A stretch of 64,000 bases of DNA from Pollenia angustigena (GCA_930367215.1 OV884059.1:156548511-156612510); one strand, 5' to 3'; counted from the first letter of the stretch, positions 53,528 to 63,850 are shown. The notes: generated by a model not told the origin, from the letters alone. Program-made: numbers and translations.

Positions 53528-54736
53528 CTAGCTGACCCGGTCTACGTTGCTGGCCCTAAGTAAACATTAGTTTTGTATTACCACACGATTTAAATTGAGC
53601 AATTAACGAAATTTACGGCCTTTAAAATAAAAATCCATGGAATACCTATCATAAATTTTTTTTAAAAAATAACTTACATATGGTGTGGATATGGGCTCAA
53701 TCAAAAAAGAATAAGTTGGACCATGGCGATAATTTTAAAGAAAAAATCGTCCAAATCGGTCAAGCCGTTCTCAAATCATGCTCTTAATAGAAAAAGTGGG
53801 CGTAAAAGTAGGCGTGGTAATTTTTTCTTTTGATGAAAACGTAAAATAAATAAATACGAACAGTTAAAAGAAAAATTAGTCAAATCGATGGAGCAGTTTT
53901 TTGATTTTAGGTAAATCGAAAAAAGTGGGCGTAAAAGTGGGCGGGGCAAAATTTTCTTTCCGTAAAAACCTAAGTTAAACCATGGCGATCATTTTGAAGA
54001 AAAAATCGTCCAAATCGGTCAAGTCGTTCTCCAGTTATGCGCTTAATAGAAAAAGTGGGCGTAAAAGTAGGCGTGGTAAATTTTTCTATCGATGAAAACT
54101 TAAAATGGATTAATACGAACATTTGAAAGATAAATTAGTCAAATCAAAATCGTCCAAATCGGTCAAGTCGTTCTCCAGTTATGCGCTTAATAGAAAAAGT
54201 GGGCGTAAAAGTAGGCGTGGTACATTTTTCTATCGATGAAAACTTAAAATGGATTAATACGAACATTTGAAAGATAAATTAGTCAAATCGATGGAGCAGT
54301 TTTTTGATTTTAGGTAAATCGAAAAAAGTGGGCGTAAAAGTGGGCGGTGCAAAATTTTCTTTCCGTAAAACCCTAAGGTGGACCATGGCGATCATTTTAA
54401 AGAAAAAATCGTCCAAATCGGTCAAGCCGTTCTCAATTAATGCGCTTAATAGAAAAAGTGGGCGTAAAAGTAGGCGTGGTAAATTTTTCTATCGATGAAA
54501 ACTTAAAATGGATTAATACGAAGATTTGAAAGAAAAATTAGTCAACTCGATGGAGCCGTTTTCTGATTTTAGGTAAATCGAAAAAAGTGGGCGTAAAGTG
54601 GGCGGGGCAAAAGTATCCTATGTCCGTCTCCTGGCTCTAAGCTACCTCCCTACCAATTTTCAGCCAAATCTGTTCTGCCGTTCTTGAGTTATAAGTGGTG
54701 TAACTAACACGACTTTCTTTTATATATATAGATTTA
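53528..54736 (+). mobile_element. Retroposon-like repeat CTAGCTGACCCGG..TATATATAGATT with tandem core
   Basis: It begins CTAGCTGACCCGGTCTACGT and ends CGTTCTTGAGTTATAAGTGG..TTTTATATATATAGATTTA. Both are wordings I know from dispersed insect retroposons with a TATAGAT-type tail, possibly RTE-related. The core repeats a ~259-bp unit: ACCATGG at 53720, 53979 and 54382, the last interval being 259 plus an extra 144-bp partial copy. Units contain TCGTCCAAATCGGTCAAG, AAAAAGTGGGCGTAAAAGTA and GGCGTGGTAAATTTTTC. The 64-aa frame at 54304 is a translated repeat. Confidence 0.7.
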
Positions 54737-54754
54737 GATTATTGATTATTGATT

Positions 54755-55075
54755 GGAAATACATTATTTTATTATGGTAATATTTTGCAAAGTAAGCCCA
54801 TTGTTTGCTTCGATGTGACGTGCTCTTTACAGAGCATTTTCCACAACATTTCTTAAAATTTCAGGTGCCAGCGTCATCACTTCTTCTCGGATTTTCGCCT
54901 TAAGCTGCTGGATGATTCTTGACTTTTTGGCATACAACTTACCTTTTAGGTAGACCCAAAGAATAAAATCGGGAGCCGTTTAATCGGGCTAACGGACTGG
55001 CCCGTTCAAATCAAACCAGTTTAAAATAACGCGATATAATTCGATCGCAAAAAATTTCGCGCTCCGTCTTGATGG
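54755..55075 (-). pseudogene. Mariner-like transposase C-terminal relic
   Basis: Minus-strand reading gives WFDLNGPVR, a stop, PD, a stop, TAPDFILWVYLKGKLYAKKS, then RIIQQLKAKIREEVMTLAPE and ILRNVVENAL, ending at a stop at 54827-54829. A shifted continuation contains IEANNGL. The pattern is the mariner-like C-terminus 'WP.RSPDLTapDFfLWGYlK.kVY..kp.ti..Lk..I..ei......ml...m.n'. The last catalytic Asp falls at PD*TAPDF. Upstream, RRSAKFFAIELYRVILN keeps weak similarity. Truncated on both sides; a different family from 15440-16150. Confidence 0.82.
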
Positions 55076-55131
55076 GTCTAAAAAAAAATATTCAATCATT
55101 GCCCGGTATTGAATCCCATTACACAGAAAAA

Positions 55132-55386
55132 AATTCTCCAAATTTTTTTTTCCATTTAAAGGATTAATCAAAAATGAAATCTGTTTTAATACAAAATGAA
55201 ATCAAGTGAATTAAACATTTTATTAAGTGAATTAAATCTTTAATCAAGTGAATTAAATGTTGAATCAAGTTAATTAAACGATTAGTTGATATTTTTAATT
55301 TATTTACCGGTGCAAATTAAAGTTATGTTTTAATTAATATCACAAATTTTTTAATTGAAATCAATATTTCATTAAATTTTTGTGTG
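55132..55386. mobile_element. CACAGAAAAAATTC MITE (255 bp)
   Basis: Runs from CACAGAAAAAAATTCTCCAA (after TA) to ..TTAAATTTTTGTGTG (before TA). The core repeats AATCAAGTGAATTAAA(C/T) four times and keeps AATTAATATCACAAATTTTT. It stands next to the mariner relic. Confidence 0.78.
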
Positions 55387-55424
55387 TAAGACTCAAAATT
55401 AAAAAAAAAACGTTATAATTTTAA

Positions 55425-55666
55425 TTTCGCACTCTATCTTGTTGGGCCTAAAAATTCTCCAAAATTTTTTACCAATTAAAGCATTAATCAAAAAAAAAAA
55501 AAATTAGTTTTAATTAAAAATTTAATCAAGTGAACTCAACGTTTAATCAAGAGAATTAAACGTTTAATTAATACTTTGAATTCGTTAACAGGTGCAAATA
55601 TAATTGATTTTTTAAATAATACTACAAATTTTATAAATAAAAACAATTTTTTTTTTATTTTTTGTG
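55425..55666. mobile_element. Second, tandem MITE copy with a piece of mariner flank
   Basis: TTTCGCACTCTATCTTGTTG/GGCCTAAAA at about 55426-55450 repeats the mariner-relic sequence TTTCGCGCTCCGTCTTGATG/GGTCTAAAA found at 55057-55082. The MITE then starts again (AAAATTCTCCAAAATTTTTT) without its first bases and runs to ..ATTTTTTGTG before TA. So flank plus MITE were duplicated in tandem, as at 32505-33299. Confidence 0.65.
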
Positions 55667-55685
55667 TAAAGGGCGATTATATTCT

Positions 55686-56036
55686 GACGGGTGCAACATT
55701 AAGACGCTTTAAACGTCATTTACTAATAGAAAGAAACATATTTTCAATTCAGTTATTTCTAGAATGGATAACATTTTTTTATATACTATTGTTATCTATT
55801 TACAAGAATTTATGTGAAACGATCAAATAGCCACGAGAGAGCTTTAAAGTGCATGACGGGTGCAACCAAATCGGCCCACTGTCATATGATCATACCACAA
55901 AAACACAAAACTCTGTTAATTTTTAAACTTTTATTGTATTATTCTTTTTTATTGTGAAAGATGAGATATCAGACGATTATTATCAAACCAAACATCGTAG
56001 AGAAATATAATCCAATAATAAGAAGACGGGTGCAAC
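55686..56036 (+). repeat. GACGGGTGCAAC, three times at ~170-bp spacing
   Basis: GACGGGTGCAAC starts at 55686, 55855 and 56025 (intervals 169 and 170). The sequence between is not recognisably repeated. Related GGTGCAAAT words occur at about 55305 and 55590. Significance unknown. Confidence 0.6.
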
Positions 56037-56704
56037 ATGCAATGCATTTTCTGTTCGCGCCAAATCTATGAATCTTAATGATTCGAAGTACACAACAAAT
56101 TTATATTTAAGCTTACGTCTAAAAAAATCATATTATTATAAAATATAGATGTTTTACTTTAAATTCAAATAGTGTGAAAATTGATGTTAAAAGTTGTCTA
56201 GAATAGAATCGCCCTAAAGCAACTTGTTCGTTGTTTTCGAAAAAAAATATGGTCCAATTTTCTTTTCTGAAGTTATTCCAAGGTTATTTTGAAAAAAAAA
56301 ACGCAAAAAAAACATACAAAAACTAGGACCATTATTGTTTTCAATGTATATTAACGACTTATTTTCCATTCTTGATTCGAGAACATGCGAAGCTTATGGA
56401 TATGCTGATGATATTCAGATTTTATTTTTTGATTCACTATCTTTTGCGAATCTTCAATATGTAGTAAACAATACCTTGAGTTTGGTTGAGGAATGGATGC
56501 AATCGAATTGCCTACTGATAAATTTAACTTAGACAAGTGTCATGGGCTTTGGGGGATTGGTTTCTCCGCGTTTTCGTATTCAAATATATAGACTGGGTTG
56601 AGAAAATGCGAGTTTTAGGAGTGTTATTTGATGATAAACTTTCCTATACCTTTCATATTAACAATGTAATTTCTAGTGTTCATTTTACTCTTCGTCGTTT
56701 ATAC

Positions 56705-57524
56705 TAGTGTTCGAAAATAAACAGTACATTATTAAACGTTCGGCTCACACACCCAGGAACGATATCTATTTTTTTAGTGATTGTGTAGACATATACAACC
56801 CTTAATACCATTCGTAACTATTTTCAAGAAAGAACCGAACATTATCAGGTATGTGATGGAAATCAATTTTAAAAACGAAACGATTTGAAACCGAAAATAT
56901 CGTTTTCAGTATCTTTTAAAATGGATTTTAAATACATATTCCTTTTATTTTTATGCCTGTATACAAAAAAATACTTTTAAATTTTATATTATTTACTTCT
57001 GAAGTGTATTCTGAACGAAAATTTAAGACTATAATTCAGAAATGGATTTTAAAATCCCTCGAAATTCATCACACCTTTTAAAAACGTTCCTTTTGAAATC
57101 GATCGATTTTCATCACATACCTGTATATAATTTCGGTTCTTCGTTAAAAAACAGAACAATTGTAGTGATACTGTAGACAAACATTATATTTTAATGTTCT
57201 ATAATGTTTTTTTCGTGTGTGTATTTTGTTTTTGTAAAAATGTTATTTTACCAGCCAAAAGGGACGACCATTAACGAGCCGAACCGAACCGAACACATTG
57301 AAGTTTGTGGATTTTCAAAAAAAAAACCGAACGGAATTAAATGTTCACATCTTATGTTGAGTTTGATAAAAACAGTAATATTTTTATGTTCAAAAGATGA
57401 CTAACAGGGAAACGTTATTTTTTTTAATGATTTTCTACACGAACACTTTTAGCGTTTGTGTTTTCCACAAATCTACCGATCTGAACATTAAAAAACGATG
57501 TTTAGTGTTTATTTTCGAACACTG
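56705..57524. mobile_element. 820-bp hAT MITE in the LINE, copy 2
   Basis: The ends TAGTGTTCGAAAATAAACAG and (reverse complement) CAGTGTTCGAAAATAAACAC are flanked by a perfect duplication GTTTATAC (56697-56704, 57525-57532). GAACA / GTTCG words recur. It contains the 278-bp MITE at 56846-57123. The frame 57204-57404 is chance. Copy 1 is at 51833. Confidence 0.93.
56846..57123. mobile_element. 278-bp MITE (CAGGTATGTGATG), copy 2
   Basis: Same termini and same length as the copy at 52053. Flanked by TAT (56843-56845, 57124-57126). It sits about 100 bp earlier in the host MITE than copy 1 does, so the two insertions are independent events. Confidence 0.88.
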
Positions 57525-58073
57525 GTTTATACTTCCTTAATGTATATTTACCATTTCAGATAAGACGTAAAGTGGCCCATGCACTTCTAATGTCGCAGAT
57601 ATCTTATTGTTTAGAAATTTATTCTTGTACCTCTTACGGTAGTATTCGTAGAGTGGAACTTTTAATAAATAAAGTCATTCGATTTGTATTTAATCTAAGA
57701 GATAGAGATCATATTACAGCCCATGTAATCCAATTCTTGGGTTGCAATTTTTCTGATTTTCTAAACATTAAAATTCTTATTAAGTTTTACAAACTTATAA
57801 AGAAGTCAACACATTCGTTTTGAGTTCAACGCTTTGAATTTATGCATTCTTCAAGAAATATGCAAATTTTTATACCCAGAATTTATAACTCGTTTTTTGA
57901 AAGGTCGGTCCGTGTAAGGGCTGCCAGAGTGTGTAATCATTAGCCTTATATACTAAGGAACTATCGTTTGTCTCCTTATAGCTATCAGAAAGCTTTAATT
58001 GAGTATTTCAATACGATTTAAATAAAATCGTTGACAATGTGATCTAATTTTACGTTATATTTTTTGATTATAT

Positions 58074-58205
58074 TTGCCGTATTCACAAAACCCCTTGTAT
58101 CGTTGTATCTATTGTATGTTGTATAAAAAACCAATAGTGAACTATTTAGTTTTATACAACATACAATTGTTACAACGATACAAGGGGTTTTGTGAATACA
58201 GTAAT
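58074..58205. mobile_element. 132-bp hairpin MITE (GTATTCACAAAACCCC)
   Basis: GTATTCACAAAACCCCTTGT, ATCGTTGTATCTATTGTATG and TTGTATAAAA on the left pair with TTTTATACAACATACAATTG, TTACAACGATACAAGGGGTT and TTGTGAATAC on the right over about 52 bp, with a ~20-base loop. Nearly perfect, so young or conserved as a fold. Confidence 0.82.
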
Positions 58206-58515
58206 TTTTTTAAAAAAATTGTTGTAAGTTGATGCCATATTATAATAGTTAAAAATATTTTTAGACTATTAATATAGGATTCCATATTAAACTTTAAAAA
58301 TTATCTATTGTAATATTATGGTTTGGCCATGAAGGCTTTTATTATTACAAAATTTTTTAAATAAAAAAAAAAAAAATTTTTGGGTTAATAAATCATAACG
58401 GTACTTATGCGCTACCCTATGGATTGATTGGAGCCCCTATAAAATAATAACGTCCGAGTTTTGTGATTTTCTAAGAAACATTTAGATGAAAATCGTTAGA
58501 TCTGTTCGTTTTTCT
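58206..58515. other. AT-rich DNA, nothing recognised
   Basis: No gene or element end was found between the hairpin and the next hAT element. Confidence 0.4.
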
Positions 58516-59246
58516 GTTGGAATTAGGGTTGTCATACGTACTGTTTTAAGCAGTACAAGTACTTATTTTTTGCAATTGTACTGTTTTATGCACAACTCCT
58601 AAAACAGTACGCAAATGTACTGTTTTTTACACTTTGTACTGTTTTTTGTACTGTTTTTTTTTGCTCAGTCTATATTTAACAGAACTGGCTTACAAAAAAT
58701 TATGTTGTGTTAAAAAAAAAGTTCTAAAATAATAAGAGTTTTTACGCTGTGGTCATTGTTTTCTCATAAATACACAGTAGAAATCTAAATTATAATGGGT
58801 GGCTCGTAGCAGTGGTATATTTTCGTGTTGTTATGATTTTATGGCTACCTCTTCCAATAGTCTTTCCCTTTCCACACCTGAGAAAGACAAAAATAAAATC
58901 TAAATTTTTTTAAGTACTAAAAAATACTTATTCCAAAACAGTTATCGTTAATTTTCAGAACTTTTTTAATTTTCGGGCATGTTCTGGAAATCGAAATCAC
59001 GTAAAATTGAAAACAAACAAATTTGGAAAATTATCCGTGTTCAAAATTTATAAAAGTACCTAATAACTTTGAGGACCACTGTTCTTTACCTAAACTACTG
59101 AAATAAGAAAAAGATAAGTAAATTTTTACAAAAATTTTTTTGAAAATATTCATCGTTTTCAATTGCACTTGATTTTAAATATTTTCAGATTTTTTGTGAA
59201 ATAAAAATAAACCAAACTATTTTTTTTGGATTTTATAGATTAATGG

Positions 59247-59562
59247 CCAATTTCACCAAGTTCAGGGGGCAAATTACGGCAGTCGTGATCGAATACTTTT
59301 TCGATTCGAAAGCAATTTTATTTCTAATTCTCTCTGTCAATACTGAACTGATCGAAATTATTTTTTTAGTATTGTATAGCATTTATTTTAGTTTTCACAA
59401 CACTGAAAAAATAATAACGATTCGTTCAGTATCAACTGAAATAACATTGCCTTCGAATCTAAAAAGTATTCGATAACGACTGCCATAATTTGCCCCCAGG
59501 TTTAATTAACTTTCATTATAAAAGTCAAATAGTTAATTATAGCTGAACTTGGTAAAATTAGC
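59247..59562. mobile_element. CCAATTTCACCAAGTTCAG MITE, copy 1 (interrupted)
   Basis: CCAATTTCACCAAGTTCAG at 59247-59265 pairs with CTGAACTTGGTAAAATTAG near 59544-59562. Between them lies the 231-bp element 59266-59496. Without that the unit is ~85 bp long, like the clean copy at 59935-60038. Confidence 0.72.
59266..59496. mobile_element. 231-bp MITE (GGGGCAAATTACGGCAG)
   Basis: The ends GGGGCAAATTACGGCAGTCG and (reverse complement) GGGGCAAATTATGGCAGTCG continue TGATCGAATACTTTTTCGAT / TTATCGAATACTTTTTAGAT for a ~48-bp terminal repeat. CAG flanks both sides (59263-59265, 59497-59499), a 3-bp duplication. The 77-aa frame 59243-59476 covers this palindrome and is not a gene. Confidence 0.8.
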
Positions 59563-59934
59563 CGTAAATAATTTAAAAATTATTTAAAATTGGAAAATTA
59601 ATTTAGGAAATAAACATTTTCTCAAATTCTATATGATTTGTGCAACTATGTGTGTAGTGAAAATTGCTTAAAATACGAATATGTTTAAAGAAAATCGTAC
59701 TTACAAAATCAATGAGTTGATTGTTTTGAGCTAAGTAAGGCTTTTCTCTGGCCAAATGCTTCGTTTGTGGTGTTTGCTTTTTAAACGCAAATGGAGTAAT
59801 TTCATATGTATATTTATGAAATGCCATAAACTGGAAATAATTCCTTTGACGTTACACATTTTAAGTGCATTTCTTTCTTTATATAATTGTTGTTGCATAT
59901 TCAATCAAAAGTTTAAAATATTTACCCCAATTTC

Positions 59935-60038
59935 ACCAAGTTCAGTTAAAACTAACTATTACTTTAACTTCCAGCTTACAATATGTTTTGACAGCTTGAA
60001 CTGATAGTTTATTATAGCTGAACTTGGAGAAATTGGGG
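59935..60038. mobile_element. CCAATTTCACCAAGTTCAG MITE, copy 2 (104 bp)
   Basis: CCCCAATTTCACCAAGTTCA at 59935 and TGAACTTGGAGAAATTGGGG ending at 60038 form the terminal repeats, with GTTAAAACTAACTATTAC and TGATAGTTTATTATAGC mirrored further in. Uninterrupted reference for copy 1. Confidence 0.8.
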
Positions 60039-60166
60039 GTTGCTTATTAAAACAAATGGTAATGTTGTCGTCAAAAAAAATGTACTGTTTTTTCTTGATT
60101 GTACTGTTTTTATGTATTCAATGTACTGTTTTTCCGAATTTAAAATCTGGCTACCCTAGTTGGAAT

Positions 60167-61616
60167 CACGATAGCGCTTGCAAGTCGGGATCTTGCAAAC
60201 AACAACTTTTGGTTTCCCGCCCGTTTGGTATAGTAAATTGGCGACATAATGGTTACTAGGCCTTGGCTTAGTCAAATTTTTTCAGAAAATCTTATTGAAA
60301 TTACTAAAATAAGTTATAAAAAAAGAAAAATTGTCCGTGCCCAAATTGACGCCCCTCCGCAGTTCTTCATGTTACACATTTTATCATCGCACAAAAAAGA
60401 TTTAAAAATGTAAAAAAATACAGCGGCAGAAAAAAGTAGTTGCACCCAACCAAACAAGCAGCAGAATTAAAAAAAGTATACAAATGCACAGACTCTATGT
60501 ATTTTGCCCGCACTGACTGGATGGAATTGAGAATTCCCAGCATTCCGTCTTTGTTTTTTTAAAAGAAGGTAACACGATCCACTGCTGTTTGCATAAAAAG
60601 TCGTTTGATATTTAAGCAAAAACCAGTATAAAAAAAACTTAATAAAATAAATATGTATATACCATGTACATTTAATGTATAATAAATATAAAAAATTAAA
60701 AGTAAACAAAACAGAAGAAAAAAAGAAATAAAAACAATAAACTTAATTGCGTGTAAAAAAGTCATTAAATAAACAAAATGAAAAACAAAAGTGATCGATT
60801 AAATGCATCATTTTACGAATTTGACTCAACAGAAAACGAAATGAAACTTAAGAGCTGATTAAATGATTTAATGTTCAGAAAGATTTTGTATGATAAATAT
60901 TAAAATAAATAAATTTTTGGAGGAGGATGCTATTCAAAGGAATGAATTGATTAAATATTAATGTACAAAACATTTTAATCGATTAAAGAAAAGTTTGAAA
61001 TTAAAAAGGAAAAAGGGGAATGTAGGGAAAGATAAACACACTGTTTATTGTTAATGTTTGGTTAAGCGTTGATATTGTTACAAGTAGAATTTTGAGTGTT
61101 TATTATTCTTTTTCGCTTTAAAGATTTGTTTGTACCTATAATATTTCTAAAAAAAAGCTTTTCTAAAATCGTTGGAAAAATGTTTCCTGACGATCTGGCC
61201 TAAGCAACCAGGGAAATGCGCATAGAAACCAGCTTTCACGCAACAATAAATTTATCAAAAATTAAAATTGGGAATTTAGCACGTCATAAAGAAATTTTTT
61301 TAATAATAAATTTTGTATTTCCGAAAAAAACTTCGATGAAAGCACATTTGTTTACATTTAAATTTTAAAATTTGTTTTGTTCTATTATTAATTATTTCGT
61401 TTTATTTTTATTTTTAGGTGAGTTCTCCATTCTGTCTTACTAATCTCTGAACAACAGGTATTTACTATTTATGAAATTATTTACAAAGTTCTTATTAACG
61501 ATAACCCGATTACAAAAATTTTCGTTTTTTTTATACTTTTCACTCCCTTCATTGGTGGGGGTTTGTTACGCATAAAAATATTAGTTTTAGTCCAGTGTTG
61601 CCAGAAATTTTTTTCG
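60167..61616. other. Low-copy AT-rich DNA, no gene
   Basis: Nothing coding was found. GGGAATTTAGCACGTCATAA at about 61272 and CGTTGGAAAAATGTTTCCTGA near 61171 match 35.98-36.07 kb, a small dispersed repeat. GCTTGCAAGTCGGGATCTTGCAA (60176) is a local repeat. Frames at 60467-60765 are chance. Confidence 0.4.
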
Positions 61617-61623
61617 AAGACAG

Positions 61624-63315
61624 CTACGCAGTCAATCAAAATTCATATTCTTCCCCACATACTAGGGGCCTGCACAATTCCATGTGAACACACACATTTA
61701 AATCATTGATCTTTTTTAATCGGTATACTGTCCCAACAAACAAGGAGGTTTGATTTCAAATTGAAAATGACTTGAAATCAAACCTTTTTCTGAAACGACA
61801 AACGGTTGATAATGATTTAAAAATCATTCGAAAATCATACCATTCTCAACAAAAAGCGGATATTAGCGGATAAATGTATTGATTTTCAACTTGCTTTCAA
61901 GCGTATTTATCAAATGTTTTACAAATGTGGATTTTAATACAATGTGGAACATAAATGAATATTTTTTTTTTAATTTAAATTCATTATGTATTAAAATAAA
62001 CTGTCAGCTTAACATTCGGCACAATAGCTAAAAGATGAAATAGTGTTACTCACATTCCCAAATTCTTGGAAAGACGATATATGTGCCTCCTTTTTGTAAA
62101 CTTATATTTGCAAACTTATATTTTCTTCACTGCCCCGTCTTATTTTTGTTCGCATTATTAAGGCCCAACTATAATATGCTTAAGTTGGCTTAAGCAACTG
62201 TGCGAATACATGCAAATCATATGTGTTAAACCATATAAAGAACTTTTTGATAACTTTTTGGAATTTGAAATTTGCTTAAGCAAGTGAGGACCTGATCGCA
62301 CTTTCCGTACGGAATCAAATGTTTTGGATTTGTTTTTGTTTTTTTTTAAATAAATTTACCACGCTTTTCGTTAATTTTTGACGGAAGCTTAAGCAAGCTT
62401 ATGCATATTATAGTTTGGCCTATACACTTTGTAATTCATTTTTTACTCTCAAATTACTTCATAAGGTTTTCTAAAGGCGAATTCACTTCACTTAATACAT
62501 ATAACATTTTTCTTTTATTGTGAAAAACATTAACGTTAATCGCCATTTTTTAATGTTTACATTTATTTTTCGCTTTAGTGTTGCCAAGTTTATTTTCGAT
62601 TTGAGAATTGAGAACAATTTTATATTGATAAAACATTGTATGTCAAATGTTAATTTTCAAATCATTATCAATTTGAATTTGAATTCAAAAATGTTAAAAT
62701 TAAACAATTGAAAAAGGTTTGAGAATTATAGTTCATGCCAAATGATAAAGTCATTTCATATCAAAGGTTGGACTTCGTGATTGTTAAGGTAGTGTTGGCG
62801 ATACAAGCAAATACTAAAGAGAAGTGTGAACGAATTTACGTAAGTGTGTGAACGTTTAGAATGCTTTTTTACTATAGGGAAAGTGCAGGTATAAAAAATA
62901 CACTCAAAAATTAACAAGGGAGTGAAAAATACACACTGCAATGAGAGTGAGAGCAAAAATAAACCCATTCTTGATTATTTTAATGTGAGTTTGGGATTTG
63001 TATGTAGGTATAAAATATTTTGCATGTTTATCTCTTTGACAATATTGCAACAACAAGTCTTTGTAAAAACAATTCCTTTCTGCTTTTTGTTGAGAATGCT
63101 ATGATTTTCAAAAGATTTTTTAATCATTATCAACCGTTTGTCGTTTTAGAAAAGGGTTTGATTTCAAGTCATTTTCAATTTGAAATCAAACCTCCTTGTT
63201 TGTTGGGACAGTATAGCGATTAAAAAAGATCAATGATTTAAATGTGTGTGTTCACATGGAATTGTGCAGGTCTCTGGTATTTAGGGAAGAATATGATTTT
63301 TGATTGACTGCGTAG
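61624..63315. mobile_element. 1.69-kb element with ~235-bp terminal inverted repeats
   Basis: CTACGCAGTCAATCAAAATT..CCTGCACAATTCCATGTGAA.., GTCCCAACAAACAAGGAGGT and ..TCTCAACAAAAAGCGGA (61624-61859) return as the reverse complement at 63081-63315. Only a handful of differences are seen in the inner ~180 bp; the outer 50 bp are more diverged. Each arm also contains a shorter palindrome (AGGTTTGATTTCAAATTGAA..TTGAAATCAAACCT). No transposase is left. No duplication was recognised, so the class (fold-back-like or long-TIR element) is open. Confidence 0.85.
62161..62421. mobile_element. 261-bp MITE inside the long-TIR element
   Basis: AGGCCCAACTATAATATGCT/TAAGTTGGCTTAAGC and (reverse complement of the right end) AGGCCAAACTATAATATGCA/TAAGCTTGCTTAAGC match over about 37 bp. 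The flanks TTA and ATA give only a 2-of-3 match, so the duplication is uncertain. GCTTAAGCAA words recur in the middle. Confidence 0.75.
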
Positions 63316-63323
63316 GTGTCTCA

Positions 63324-63784
63324 CACCAAAGTAAGCGTCACAAAGTAAGCATCACAAATTCTTTGTATGTGTCCACTATGTTATACATTAAAGTGTAGGG
63401 AATTGTCTCTAGACTTTAAAAAACTGATACTTTTTAAAATCGGTTTATAATTAAGAATTCTGGATCGTTTTTATTTTTTGTGATAACTAAGGTGCCCTAC
63501 TTTGGGAACCTTTGGCTTGGCTCCTACCCTGATAAGTATGAAGAATCTAAATCAAAAACTTATTTTTTTTTATATAATCTTCTACTGTGCGATGAACTAG
63601 CATCACTAGTATCATTAGAACCTTTCTTTCTAGCTTACGTAGATGCTTTCTAATCCAAATTTTGATGTTTTAAACAGGCTAAAATTAATCGAATTTATTT
63701 TTTATTAAATTATCTTTATGAAGAAAGTAATTTTACAACATGAAATTAATTAAAATTTATTGATAATTTTTCATCCTTGACCGC
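63324..63784. other. AT-rich DNA, nothing recognised
   Basis: AAGTAAGCGTCACA / AAGTAAGCATCACA at 63330-63357 is a short direct repeat. Otherwise no feature was seen. Confidence 0.4.
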
Positions 63785-63850
63785 GCTGGGAATCGAACCC
63801 GGGAAGAAAAAGGAGAGCTTTTTCTGTATATATCTCGGCTATTTATGAAA
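63785..63850 (-). other. tRNA-like relic (T-arm/B-box)
   Basis: On the minus strand CCCGGGTTCGATTCCCAGCG contains a perfect B-box GGTTCGATTCC with a workable T-stem. About 40 bp upstream TAGCCGAGA resembles an A-box. The acceptor and anticodon stems do not fold convincingly. It is more likely a tRNA pseudogene or the head of a different SINE than a working tRNA. Confidence 0.4.

Larger units (their letters stand above)
56320..58030 (+). pseudogene. LINE reverse transcriptase relic, split by a hAT MITE
   Basis: Before the insertion: FSMYINDLFSILDSRTCEAY, then GYADDIQILFFDSLSFANLQ with the catalytic YADD; after a stop, MRVLGVLFDDKLSYTFHINN and SSVHFTLRRLY. After the insertion: RRKVAHALLMSQISYCLEIY, CTSYGSIRRVELLINKVIRF, VFNLRDRDHITAHVIQFLGC and SRNMQIFIPRIYNSFFERSV with one stop before it. 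This order (YADD, LGV..D thumb motif, C-terminal R.Y/..IPR) fits Jockey/CR1-group LINEs. It lacks the endonuclease and the first part of RT, so it is 5' truncated. Codons on each side of the 8-bp duplication show the insertion is younger than the LINE. Confidence 0.85.
58524..60158 (-). mobile_element. 1.64-kb hAT element, ACAGTACA family, copy B (inverted)
   Basis: The ends TAGGGTTGTCATACGTACTG and (reverse complement) TAGGGTAGCCAGATTTTAAA are flanked by a perfect duplication GTTGGAAT (58516-58523, 60159-60166). The termini are swapped relative to copy A (44905-46664), so it lies in the opposite orientation. GTACTGTTTT words are iterated at both ends. Its interior lacks copy A's fold-back but has three small insertions (59247, 59266, 59935). 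GCTTCGTTTGTGGTGTTTGC at about 59757 corresponds to copy A near 45135. Confidence 0.92.

Noticed and set aside
59243..59476. 77-aa frame
   Set aside because: Spans the palindromic 231-bp MITE; inverted-repeat DNA, not coding.
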